NCBI GenBank assembly: GCA_007116145.1 | Contig: SKJB01000103.1 | Coordinates: 1 to 61,303 of the forward strand | Source of the DNA: Limnochordia bacterium | Lineage (GTDB): Bacteria > Bacillota > Limnochordia > Darwinibacteriales > DTU012 | Direction of reading: 5' to 3' | DNA: 61,303 nt | Shown here: positions 25,845-33,641 of the stretch, piece after piece | Numbering within the stretch: position 1 is the first letter of the stretch | Layout: every line of letters begins with the position of its first letter | Translations under genes and position numbers: made by a program | Notes under the pieces: generated by a model | The model's database searches: none | Seen by the model: the letters and a program-made list of their open reading frames with translations, nothing else | What the model was told of the DNA's origin: nothing

Positions 25845-27248
25845 ATGAATCTGGAGTTAATTGGGGCACTTACTGAACTAGAAAAAGAGAGGGGCATTTC
25901 AAAGGATATTCTATTGGAAGCGATAGAGGTTGCCATGGTTTCAGCCTATAAACGCAACTATGGATCTAACTCTTCGATGAGTGTTCGGGTGGATCTAAAC
26001 GAACAAACTGGGGAGATTAACGTTTTTTCTCGTAAGGTTGTAACAGAACAAGTTAATGATGATATTACAGAGATTAGTGTTAATGATGCACAAGAGCTTG
26101 ATCCGAATTTTCAGGTGGGAGATATCGTAGAACAGGAAGTAACGCCAAGGGATTTTGGCCGGATTGCCGCTCAAACAGCCAAGCAAGTAGTGATTCAACG
26201 AATACGTGAGGCTGAACGAACCATGGTCTTTACCGAATATGCGAATCGAGCCGGTGATGTAGTAACAGGGATCATCCATCGCCTTGATCACAAAAATGTA
26301 CTAGTCGATTTGGGTAAAGTTGAAGCAGTTTTGCCGACTAGTGAGCAAATCGGATCGGAAGAGTATACACCGAACTCGCGTTTTAAATTTTATATTAACG
26401 AGGTTAAGCAAAGTAGTAAAGGTCCTCAAATATTTTTGTCTCGTACCCATCCTGGACTTTTAAAGAACCTATTTGAACTTGAGGTTCCAGAAATCCAAAG
26501 TGGTGTACTGGAAATCAAGGCAGTGGCGCGAGAAGCTGGCTACCGTTCAAAAATAGCAGTGTTTAGTCGAGATCCAGATGTCGATCCCGTTGGCTCCTGT
26601 GTTGGTGCTAAAGGAATGCGAGTCCAAGCTGTTGTTTCACAGCTCAACGGTGAAAAAATAGATATTGTTCAGTGGGTTCCAGATACCAGTACGTTCATTG
26701 CAAATGCACTCAGTCCAGCAAAAACCATCTATATTAAGCTTGATGAAAAGACGAAGACCGCTCGAACCGTGGTCCCAGATGATCAATTATCACTTGCTAT
26801 TGGGAAAGAAGGGCAAAACGCTCGACTTGCCGCTAGGCTAACAGGACATAAAATCGATATAAAGAGTGAAATGCAAGCAAAGACAGATCCTTTGTTTCAG
26901 CTCAAGGTAGAGCCTGAGGTTGAAGAGACAGTGACACCAGCGCCAGCAAGTGCAGGCTTAGAAAATGAAAAGTTAGGACAGGAATTGATAGTCAAAGAGC
27001 AACAGGAGAATGTAGCTCCCCCAACTGAAAAAGAATTAGCCGATATTCAGATTGAGGAGTTAGCAAAACTGAGTAAAGTGAAACATCGAAAGAGTTGGGA
27101 AGAGCGTTTTGGTTCAAAGCCTGTGAAAGAATCTGGCAACCAAGATGCAAGCAAAGAGAAACGAAAAAAGAAGGACCAACAAGAGAAAGTCATTAAAGAT
27201 TTTTCAATGCTAGATTTAGATGACTTTCGCTTTGATGATAAAAAGTAG
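25845..27248 (+). CDS. nusA: Transcription termination/antitermination factor NusA
   Basis: A 467-residue NusA. The order is: N-terminal RNA polymerase-binding domain (residues 1 to about 130, KERGISKDILLEAIEVAMVS), S1 domain (about 135-200, GIIHRLDHKNVLVDLGKVEA), and two KH domains (about 205-345, DPVGSCVGAKGMRVQAVVSQ and LAIGKEGQNARLAARL). It controls pausing and termination. From about residue 350 there is an extra acidic, then Lys-rich tail of some 115 residues without recognised domains, longer than in B. subtilis NusA (about 370 residues) and probably disordered. Confidence 0.96.
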   Translation: MNLELIGALTELEKERGISKDILLEAIEVAMVSAYKRNYGSNSSMSVRVDLNEQTGEINVFSRKVVTEQVNDDITEISVNDAQELDPNFQVGDIVEQEVTPRDFGRIAAQTAKQVVIQRIREAERTMVFTEYANRAGDVVTGIIHRLDHKNVLVDLGKVEAVLPTSEQIGSEEYTPNSRFKFYINEVKQSSKGPQIFLSRTHPGLLKNLFELEVPEIQSGVLEIKAVAREAGYRSKIAVFSRDPDVDPVGSCVGAKGMRVQAVVSQLNGEKIDIVQWVPDTSTFIANALSPAKTIYIKLDEKTKTARTVVPDDQLSLAIGKEGQNARLAARLTGHKIDIKSEMQAKTDPLFQLKVEPEVEETVTPAPASAGLENEKLGQELIVKEQQENVAPPTEKELADIQIEELAKLSKVKHRKSWEERFGSKPVKESGNQDASKEKRKKKDQQEKVIKDFSMLDLDDFRFDDKK

Positions 27249-27256
27249 GTGGGATT

Positions 27257-27520
27257 ATGAAACCAAAACATACACCAACGCGGACCTGTGTTGGATGCCG
27301 CACTACACAGGCAAAAAAGGAGCTTATTCGCATTGTTAGAACCCCGGAAGGAACCGTTGAGTTTGATAAAACTGGAAAAAAATCTGGGCGAGGGGCCTAT
27401 GTGTGTGTATCCCGCGACTGTTTGGATAAGTCCATAAAAGGTAAACAGTTAGAACGTGCCCTAAAATGTGCAATCGATGAGTCTATTAAGGACACGCTAG
27501 AGCGAGAATTTCATGAATAG
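27257..27520 (+). CDS. rnpM: RNase P modulator RnpM (YlxR)
   Basis: An 87-residue protein with the YlxR signature: TPTRTCVGCRTTQAKKELIR near the start, then KKSGRGAYVCVSRDCLDKSI. In B. subtilis the protein binds the RNase P RNA and modulates tRNA maturation. The conserved Gly-Arg-Gly-Ala-Tyr patch is the nucleic-acid-binding surface. It is followed by ylxQ with an 8-base overlap, the usual pair in nusA operons. Confidence 0.92.
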   Translation: MKPKHTPTRTCVGCRTTQAKKELIRIVRTPEGTVEFDKTGKKSGRGAYVCVSRDCLDKSIKGKQLERALKCAIDESIKDTLEREFHE

Positions 27521-27836
27521 ATTCCTTAGCTTATTGGGATTTGCACAACGATCAGGCAAATTAGTTTCTGGAGAACAAGGTGTAGAATCAGCTGTTCGCA
27601 GAGGTGGTGTTCACTGTCTGATTATTGCTGAGGACAGTTCGAATAATACCAAAAGGAAGTTTGTGGCAATGGGCAAGACCCGGGAGATTACTACGTATAC
27701 CTTTGGCCAAATGGATCGACTTGGTCAGGCAATAGGAAAACCCCGAAGAGCAATAATTGGAGTTATGGATGCAAATTTCTCCCAAATAATTTCTAAAGAG
27801 ATTGCTGATCAAAAAACTTTGGGAGAGAAAAACTAG
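27513..27836 (+). CDS. L7Ae-family RNA-binding protein YlxQ
   Basis: A 107-residue protein of the L7Ae/L30e/S12e/Gadd45 fold. The N-terminus NRFLSLLGFAQRSGKLVSGE is diagnostic of the YlxQ group, and the fold continues with LIIAEDSSNNTKRKF. Family members bind kink-turn or similar RNA; the exact target of this subgroup is not settled. It overlaps rnpM and precedes infB, which suggests a role in ribosome biogenesis. Confidence 0.9.
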   Translation: MNRFLSLLGFAQRSGKLVSGEQGVESAVRRGGVHCLIIAEDSSNNTKRKFVAMGKTREITTYTFGQMDRLGQAIGKPRRAIIGVMDANFSQIISKEIADQKTLGEKN

Positions 27837-27847
27837 GAGTGATGCCA

Positions 27848-29947
27848 GTGAAAAAGGTAAGAGTCTATGAACTTGCTAAGGAGCTTAATTTAGAGAGTAA
27901 GATTTTAGTTGATTTTCTCAATGATTTAGGAGCCGAAGTTAAGAACCACATGAGTACATTAGAAGAAGATATTGCAGTTATGGTTAAAGAACACTTTTCT
28001 TCACCAGAAGAAAAAGGTTCAAAAATTGCCCAATCTGTTGAAATTGAATTAGAGGATGTTACGCCTAACTATCGTTTGAAAAACCGTATGAACAAATCGG
28101 GGGAAAACTCTACGCGTGAGCAACATAATGTTAATAAGCTCCATGCAAACAAACAGTCCATGCAAAAAAAAGGCCAATCTCACACTTCTGTTCCTAGATC
28201 GAAGGAACTAGAAATACCTGAGACAATTTCAGTGAAGGACCTTGCGATGAAACTAAGTATGTCAGGTGCTGCGGTCATTAAAAAGTTAATGTCGTATGGT
28301 GTAATGGCAAGTGTTACCCAGTCTATTGACTATGAAACCGCACAACTTGTGTGTGCAGATTTTGGGGTTTCGACGAAACCTTTGAAAGATCTAGCTGAAA
28401 CTGTTTTTGATGATGATACAGATGATGTACCAGAACAATTACAAGAACGCCCCCCAGTAGTTACCATTATGGGGCATGTAGATCATGGAAAAACAACACT
28501 ATTAGATGGTATTCGCAAAACGAAAGTAACAGAAAGCGAAGCTGGTGGGATTACCCAGCATATCGGTGCGTACCAAGTAGATTACAAGAGTAAGAGAATT
28601 ACCTTTTTAGACACACCGGGTCATGCTGCATTTACCGCTATGCGCTCGCGGGGTGCTAGGATTACAGATATTGCGATTCTAGTGGTAGCAGCAGATGATG
28701 GTGTGATGCCACAAACAGTTGAAGCCATTAATCATGCTAAGGCTGCTAAGGTTCCAATTATTGTTGCTGTCAACAAGATGGACCGACCAAGCGCTAATCC
28801 CGATCGCATTAAACAGGAATTGACAGAATATGGGTTGGTTGCTGAAGAGTGGGGCGGAGATACTATTTTTGTAGAAATGTCGGCGTTAAATTTATCAGGT
28901 ATTGACGATTTACTGGATATGATTTTGTTAGTCAGCGAAATGGAGAGCTTAACAGCTAACCCAGACCGACAGGCACGAGGTACCGTCGTAGAAGCGCAGC
29001 TCGACAAAGGTCGTGGTCCAGTCGCTACGGTATTAGTCACCAACGGAACAATTCGGATTGGTGATAGTTTTGCTGTCGGCAATGTTTCTGGAAAAGTACG
29101 AGCATTACTCAATGATCAAGGAAAAAATATTAAGGAAGCAGGACCTTCGCAACCTGTAGAGATATTAGGTATCTCAGATGTGCCTGCAGCTGGTGATATT
29201 CTAGTGGTAACCCCCGACGAGCATACAGCTAGGCAAGTTGCTCACTTAAAACAGATTAAGCATCGTGAACAGGAGTTAAGACAAACGGCTACGACGAGTC
29301 TCGATGATCTGTTTGCACAGATTCAACAAGGAGAAGTGCAGGAACTCAATATTGTTATCAAAGCTGATGTGCAAGGATCTCTAGAGGCTTTACGCTCATC
29401 TTTAGAGAAACTATCCACAGACGAGGTGCGGATCCATGTAATCCACCAGGGTGTTGGAGCAGTTTCTGAAACCGATGTCCATCTAGCAGCCGCATCAAAT
29501 GCTATTATTATTGGGTTTAATGTACGTCCTGAACCGAATGCCAAACGTGCCTCCGATAAAGAAAAAGTGGAAGTTCGTAATTACCGCATTATCTACAATG
29601 TAATTGACGATATTAAAAGTGCAATGGCTGGATTATTAGCTCCTGACTTTGTAGAGGAAACATTAGGAAGAGCACAAGTTAGACAAACATTTAAAGTGCC
29701 CACTGGTGTAATTGCTGGTTGTTATGTTACTGAAGGTAAGATCGTGCGTTCTGCTCAAGTACGTTTACTGCGAGATAATGTAGTGGTTCATGAAGGAATC
29801 TTAGGCTCTTTAAAACGGTTTAAAGATGATGCCAAAGAGGTAGCCCATGGTTATGAATGTGGTATTGGAATTGATCGATTCAATGATTTAAAAGAAGGCG
29901 ATGTCATTGAAGCCTTCATAATGAAAGAAATTGCTCGCACCCTCTAG
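27848..29947 (+). CDS. infB: Translation initiation factor IF-2
   Basis: A 699-residue IF-2. It has an N-terminal IF2_N subdomain (VRVYELAKELNLESKILVDF), a short polar linker, a second IF2_N segment near residue 125 (VKDLAMKLSMSGAAVIKKLM), and then the GTPase: GHVDHGKTTLLDGI (P-loop), DTPGHAAFTAMRSRGA, NKMD. Domains II to IV follow and bind the 50S subunit and fMet-tRNA. GTG at 27848 is chosen: it is 8 bases after AGGAG and gives the typical MKKVRVYELAKEL start. Confidence 0.97.
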   Translation: MKKVRVYELAKELNLESKILVDFLNDLGAEVKNHMSTLEEDIAVMVKEHFSSPEEKGSKIAQSVEIELEDVTPNYRLKNRMNKSGENSTREQHNVNKLHANKQSMQKKGQSHTSVPRSKELEIPETISVKDLAMKLSMSGAAVIKKLMSYGVMASVTQSIDYETAQLVCADFGVSTKPLKDLAETVFDDDTDDVPEQLQERPPVVTIMGHVDHGKTTLLDGIRKTKVTESEAGGITQHIGAYQVDYKSKRITFLDTPGHAAFTAMRSRGARITDIAILVVAADDGVMPQTVEAINHAKAAKVPIIVAVNKMDRPSANPDRIKQELTEYGLVAEEWGGDTIFVEMSALNLSGIDDLLDMILLVSEMESLTANPDRQARGTVVEAQLDKGRGPVATVLVTNGTIRIGDSFAVGNVSGKVRALLNDQGKNIKEAGPSQPVEILGISDVPAAGDILVVTPDEHTARQVAHLKQIKHREQELRQTATTSLDDLFAQIQQGEVQELNIVIKADVQGSLEALRSSLEKLSTDEVRIHVIHQGVGAVSETDVHLAAASNAIIIGFNVRPEPNAKRASDKEKVEVRNYRIIYNVIDDIKSAMAGLLAPDFVEETLGRAQVRQTFKVPTGVIAGCYVTEGKIVRSAQVRLLRDNVVVHEGILGSLKRFKDDAKEVAHGYECGIGIDRFNDLKEGDVIEAFIMKEIARTL

Positions 29948-29967
29948 GTGCATTGAGGTGGACGGAT

Positions 29968-30327
29968 ATGAGTGATCGGGTTGCAAAAGTTCGTGAGGAA
30001 ATCAAAAAGGAAGTTAGTTATATCCTACAACGTGATGTAAAAGATCCGCGGCTAGGTTTTGTTAGTGTAACTGATGTCGAAGTTAGTAGAGACTACTCTT
30101 TTTGCAAAATATATGTTAGTGTTCTCGGAGATGATACACAAAAGCAACAGTCCATGATTGGTTTATCTAAAGCCACTGGATTTGTGCGCTCTGAATTAGG
30201 AAAAAGAGTTAGAATGCGTCATATACCAGAGATTTCTTTTGTTTATGATCCATCGCTTGAGCACGGAGCAAAAATTAGTGCTATCTTGCGGGATATCGAT
30301 GTTACAGGAGGAAATGAAAGTGAGTAG
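29968..30327 (+). CDS. rbfA: Ribosome-binding factor A
   Basis: A 119-residue KH-like protein that binds the 16S 5' region during late 30S maturation and cold adaptation. Signatures: RVAKVREEIKKEVSYILQRD, VKDPRLGFVSVTDVEVSRDY, and the C-terminal IPEISFVYDPSLEHGAKI. The ATG at 29968 follows TGAGGTGG; the in-frame TTG at 29953 lies before that site. It overlaps nrnA by 8 bases. Confidence 0.96.
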   Translation: MSDRVAKVREEIKKEVSYILQRDVKDPRLGFVSVTDVEVSRDYSFCKIYVSVLGDDTQKQQSMIGLSKATGFVRSELGKRVRMRHIPEISFVYDPSLEHGAKISAILRDIDVTGGNESE

Positions 30328-31270
30328 TTTAGTGGAATTAGCCCAAACACTAGTTGAACACGATAATTTTTTGATAGTATCCCATGAGCACCCGGATGCT
30401 GATAGTATCGGTTCAATGTTAGGCTTGTTCCATACACTATCTTTTCTTGGAAAAAAATGTCAATTAATCTGTGATGATCCTGTGCCAGATTATGGCTGGC
30501 CTGGCATGGAGTGTTTTCGCACGATGGAGGAGATTCAGCCCTTTGAGACCGCTATAGTGCTTGACTGCGAACCAAGTCGGACTGGTAAGTTCGTTTCAAT
30601 TCTAGCCGATGCTAGCTTTTTGATTAATATCGATCACCATCAAGGAAATAATGCGGAGTGTAGTTATCAATTTGTGGATCCAAAACAAGCAGCTACGGCT
30701 ATGATCGTCTACAAATTGGTAAAACTATTAGGCGTACCGTTTTCCCCTGAAATCGCCAAGTCCCTCTATGGAGGTATACTAGGAGATACAGGCGGATTCC
30801 GATATAGTAATACAACGTATGATGTATTTCTAGCTGCTGCTGAATTAGTAACCCATGGAGCTCTTCCAGCAGACACGGCCCGAGAGCTTTTTGAATGTAA
30901 GTCTTTTGAGTTTTTAAAAATTCTTGGTTTTGCCTTGAGTAAAATCCAACTATCTACTAATAAAAAGATTGCTTGGATGGCCCTTACCTGTCAAGACTTT
31001 CATGATTTTTCCGTAGATCCTTCTGATTGTGATCAGTTGATCCAATATGCCCGAATGGTTGCAGGCACGGAAATAGCCATCTTGTTTCGGGAAGTTGCAC
31101 CGCAAGAAATTCGGATCGGATTTCGGTCTCACCGGGTGAGTATCCATACCTTAGCTTCTCACTTTGGTGGAGGCGGACACCTACTAGCTGCTGGAGCAAA
31201 GGTAGAAGGGATGGCATTACCTGCTGTGATCGAGGCCGTGCTAGCCCAAGCTCATCAAGTGCTAGAGTAA
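30320..31270 (+). CDS. nrnA: Bifunctional oligoribonuclease/pAp phosphatase NrnA
   Basis: A 316-residue DHH-DHHA1 phosphoesterase. The DHH domain has SHEHPDADSIGSM near residue 23, VLDCEPS, and INIDHHQGN; the DHHA1 domain ends with HFGGGGHLLAAGAKVEGMAL. NrnA degrades nanoRNA and pAp (and in some species pGpG, linking to c-di-GMP turnover). The GTG at 30320 has AGGAGG 8 bases upstream, while the ATG at 30314 is too close to it. Position between rbfA and truB is standard for Firmicutes. Confidence 0.94.
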   Translation: MSSLVELAQTLVEHDNFLIVSHEHPDADSIGSMLGLFHTLSFLGKKCQLICDDPVPDYGWPGMECFRTMEEIQPFETAIVLDCEPSRTGKFVSILADASFLINIDHHQGNNAECSYQFVDPKQAATAMIVYKLVKLLGVPFSPEIAKSLYGGILGDTGGFRYSNTTYDVFLAAAELVTHGALPADTARELFECKSFEFLKILGFALSKIQLSTNKKIAWMALTCQDFHDFSVDPSDCDQLIQYARMVAGTEIAILFREVAPQEIRIGFRSHRVSIHTLASHFGGGGHLLAAGAKVEGMALPAVIEAVLAQAHQVLE

Positions 31271-31318
31271 ACTCGAGGGGTACAATAGAGGGAACAAATT
31301 CGTAGAAGGTGGATTAGA

Positions 31319-32251
31319 ATGGACGGAATAATAAATGTACTAAAACCACCAGGGTTAAGTTCTCACCAAGTGGTCAATGTTATACGCAAATTAGTAAGCA
31401 TGAAGCGCGTTGGCCACACCGGCACATTAGATCCGGGAGCTGCTGGAGTTTTACCAATTTGTGTGGGAAAAGGAACTAGGATCGTACCTTTTCTCATCGA
31501 TCAAGATAAGCATTATATTGCTGAGATGACATTAGGTCTTTCAACCACAACCCAAGATGCTAGCGGAGAAACAATCGATCTTGATACTGATTTGCAGATA
31601 ACCCCAGAGCAATTGGCTTTGACGTTGCATACGTTTCTTGGAGAGGTGGAGCAACTTCCTCCGATGACATCTGCAATTCGTATTAAAGGACAACGATTGT
31701 ATGAATTAGCACGTCAAGGAAAAGAGATTCAACGAGATACTCGAAAGATAACGATTAAAGAACTACATATCAATAAAATTTGGAACGAACAACCAGATTT
31801 AACATTTGGAAGTCGAGTCTTGTTGGATATTATGTGCTCTAAAGGAACCTATATCCGTACTCTTTGCCACGATATTGGTATCGCCTTGGGCACAGTGGCC
31901 CACATGTCTTTTTTATGTCGAATTCAAAGCGGTATTTTTAAAATTGAAGACAGTTATACGCTTGAAGAGATAGAAGAGAAGGTGCAAAATCGAGATTTAA
32001 GCTTTGTACAGCCTATCGAAAGTGCACTTCCGCAGTGGCCTAAGGTAATTGTATCTCCACTCAGCGAACACCGAATTCTTCATGGTAATTTTATCTTACC
32101 CCAGGATCTTTTAGATGTACCAAGACAATTAGTTCTAGGCGATCAGGTATTGCTGTTTAATGTTGAGGGGACCTTACTAGCTTTAGCAGAGTTAGTGATG
32201 AAGGAGCAATTGATTTGTCAACCGACTCGCGTCTTAAAGGAGGGAGAGTAA
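31319..32251 (+). CDS. truB: tRNA pseudouridine-55 synthase
   Basis: A 310-residue pseudouridine synthase modifying U55 in the T-loop of tRNAs. The catalytic motif is GHTGTLDPGAAGVLPICVGK with the active-site Asp at residue 38. Other family motifs are LTLHTFLGEVEQLPPMTSAI, KIKG-like IKGQRLYELARQGKEI, and CSKGTYIRTLCHDIG. The start ATG at 31319 follows AGAAGGTGG. Its stop codon is immediately followed by the CTG that I take as the ribF start. Confidence 0.96.
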   Translation: MDGIINVLKPPGLSSHQVVNVIRKLVSMKRVGHTGTLDPGAAGVLPICVGKGTRIVPFLIDQDKHYIAEMTLGLSTTTQDASGETIDLDTDLQITPEQLALTLHTFLGEVEQLPPMTSAIRIKGQRLYELARQGKEIQRDTRKITIKELHINKIWNEQPDLTFGSRVLLDIMCSKGTYIRTLCHDIGIALGTVAHMSFLCRIQSGIFKIEDSYTLEEIEEKVQNRDLSFVQPIESALPQWPKVIVSPLSEHRILHGNFILPQDLLDVPRQLVLGDQVLLFNVEGTLLALAELVMKEQLICQPTRVLKEGE

Positions 32252-33196
32252 CTGGAACTTCATTGGATGTATCCCTCAAGCAATCAAGACCGGAGTGTGG
32301 CTTTGGGAACATTTGACGGAGTTCATCTTGGTCATAAAGAGTTACTTCGTCAAACTGTGATAAACAAACCAACAGACGGTCAAAGCGCTGTTTTTATGTT
32401 TGATTATCCACCTGAACAGTTTTTTTCTCGTAATATTCGCCTGATTACTGATTTGAGCCAAAAGCAACAGTTTATACTGGCAACCGGAATCGAGCAGATC
32501 GTGTGCGTTAAATTTAGTCAGACGATGGCTAAATTCTCAGCATTAGACTTTATAAAAACAATTTTAGTTGATACATTGCAAGCAACACAAATAACTTGTG
32601 GGTTTAATTTTCGCTTTGGTTACAAAGCCGAGGGTAATCCAGAATTCTTAGCAAGATATGCTACCCAATTTGACTATCGGTTAAATGTAGTTCCGCCCTA
32701 TCTAGTCGATGGGGAACCGATTAGCAGCACACGCATCCGGGGTCTCCTTGAGCACGGCGAGGTCGATCGAGTGGCAAAGCTTCTAGGTCGCTATCATAGC
32801 TATATGGGCACCGTAACTAAAGGTCACCAAAGAGGACGAACTCTTGGGTTTCCTACAGCGAATATGCAGCTAAAGTCAGAGTTAGTGCTTCCGTCTGACG
32901 GTGTATATTTTACTTGGTGCTACTTAGCCGATGGGCAAAGCTATCCAGCAATGACTTCGGTAAGTAATAATCCGACTTTTGCCGGAAGCAACAAAACCGT
33001 AGAAACCTATATCTTAGGATTTAATGGCGATTTGTATGATAAAACAATAGAATTACAGTTCTTAGAGCGCATACGCAACATCCATCAATATGCCTCTTAT
33101 GAGGAGCTCATACAGCAGCTTGAAGAAGATCGTAAATTTGTTATGACACTATTACCGGCTTATCATTTACAAGCTAATAGAATTGTGTTACAATGA
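32252..33196 (+). CDS. ribF: Bifunctional riboflavin kinase/FAD synthetase, probable CTG start
   Basis: 314 residues from the CTG at 32252. The N-terminal FMN adenylyltransferase domain has VALGTFDGVHLGHKELL and the SSTRIRGLLEHGEVDRVAKL motif; the C-terminal riboflavin kinase domain has KGHQRGRTLGFPTANMQLKS and the strands around GVYFTWCYL. The first ATG in frame (32267) lacks a ribosome-binding site at a normal distance, whereas AGGAGGGAGAG lies just before the CTG. Starting there also restores the short beta strand (E-L-H-W) usual at RibF N-termini. The start is therefore inferred; the gene itself is certain. Confidence 0.93.
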   Translation: MELHWMYPSSNQDRSVALGTFDGVHLGHKELLRQTVINKPTDGQSAVFMFDYPPEQFFSRNIRLITDLSQKQQFILATGIEQIVCVKFSQTMAKFSALDFIKTILVDTLQATQITCGFNFRFGYKAEGNPEFLARYATQFDYRLNVVPPYLVDGEPISSTRIRGLLEHGEVDRVAKLLGRYHSYMGTVTKGHQRGRTLGFPTANMQLKSELVLPSDGVYFTWCYLADGQSYPAMTSVSNNPTFAGSNKTVETYILGFNGDLYDKTIELQFLERIRNIHQYASYEELIQQLEEDRKFVMTLLPAYHLQANRIVLQ

Positions 33197-33219
33197 ATGG
33201 CGGAATATCCCTTATCTAG

Positions 33220-33244
33220 GAAGATCGTTTCTCCAGCGATCTTC
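33220..33244 (+). promoter_or_regulatory. Hairpin in the rpsO leader
   Basis: GAAGATCG (33220-33227) and CGATCTTC (33237-33244) form an 8-bp perfect stem with a 9-base loop, 40 bases before the S15 start. S15 leaders often fold into S15-binding structures, but there is no further support for that here. Confidence 0.4.
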
Positions 33245-33284
33245 TTGGAAAGTGGTGTAAAACTATCATTTAGGAGGTGAAATA

Positions 33285-33551
33285 ATGATTTCCAAAGAAA
33301 ATAAACAGTCTTTGATTGAAAGTTACAAAAGACACGAGGGTGATACTGGTTCCCCCGAGGTACAGATTGCGATTTTATCCAAAAGGATAAATGAACTGAC
33401 TGATCATTTACGATCACATAAAAAGGATCACCATTCGCGCCGCGGTTTATACAAGATGATTGGACAACGACGAGGTTTGCTCAACTATCTTATGAAGAAA
33501 GATATTGAGAGATATCGTTCAATTATTGAGCAATTAGGATTACGCAGATAA
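33285..33551 (+). CDS. rpsO: 30S ribosomal protein S15
   Basis: An 88-residue S15, matching the family length. Conserved patches: [20 protein letters not shown], then [20 protein letters not shown], then [16 protein letters not shown]. It binds the 16S central domain early in 30S assembly. AGGAGGTGA lies just before the ATG. It is separated from pnp by a terminator and a second hairpin; the rpsO-pnp pairing is nearly universal. Confidence 0.98.
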   Translation: MISKENKQSLIESYKRHEGDTGSPEVQIAILSKRINELTDHLRSHKKDHHSRRGLYKMIGQRRGLLNYLMKKDIERYRSIIEQLGLRR

Positions 33552-33556
33552 AAAAC

Positions 33557-33581
33557 GGGCGGGGTTTCCCCGCTCTTTTTT
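33557..33581 (+). terminator. Intrinsic terminator after rpsO
   Basis: GGGCGGGG (33557-33564), loop TTT, then CCCCGCTC (33568-33575) with one G-U pair, and TTTTTT. It is strong and G+C-rich, and placed 5 bases after the stop. Confidence 0.92.
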
Positions 33582-33590
33582 GCAGTTTTA

Positions 33591-33622
33591 TTAGAATGGT
33601 ATTTTAGGGAATACTATTCTAA
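33591..33622 (+). promoter_or_regulatory. Hairpin in the pnp leader
   Basis: TTAGAATGGTATT (33591-33603) pairs with AATACTATTCTAA (33610-33622) over a 6-base loop; there is one G-U pair in 13. It ends 8 bases before the pnp ribosome-binding site. In E. coli a stem in this position is cut by RNase III and then used by PNPase for autoregulation; a similar use here is an inference. Confidence 0.55.
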
Positions 33623-33641
33623 ACTAAAAGGAGGTTAGGTT

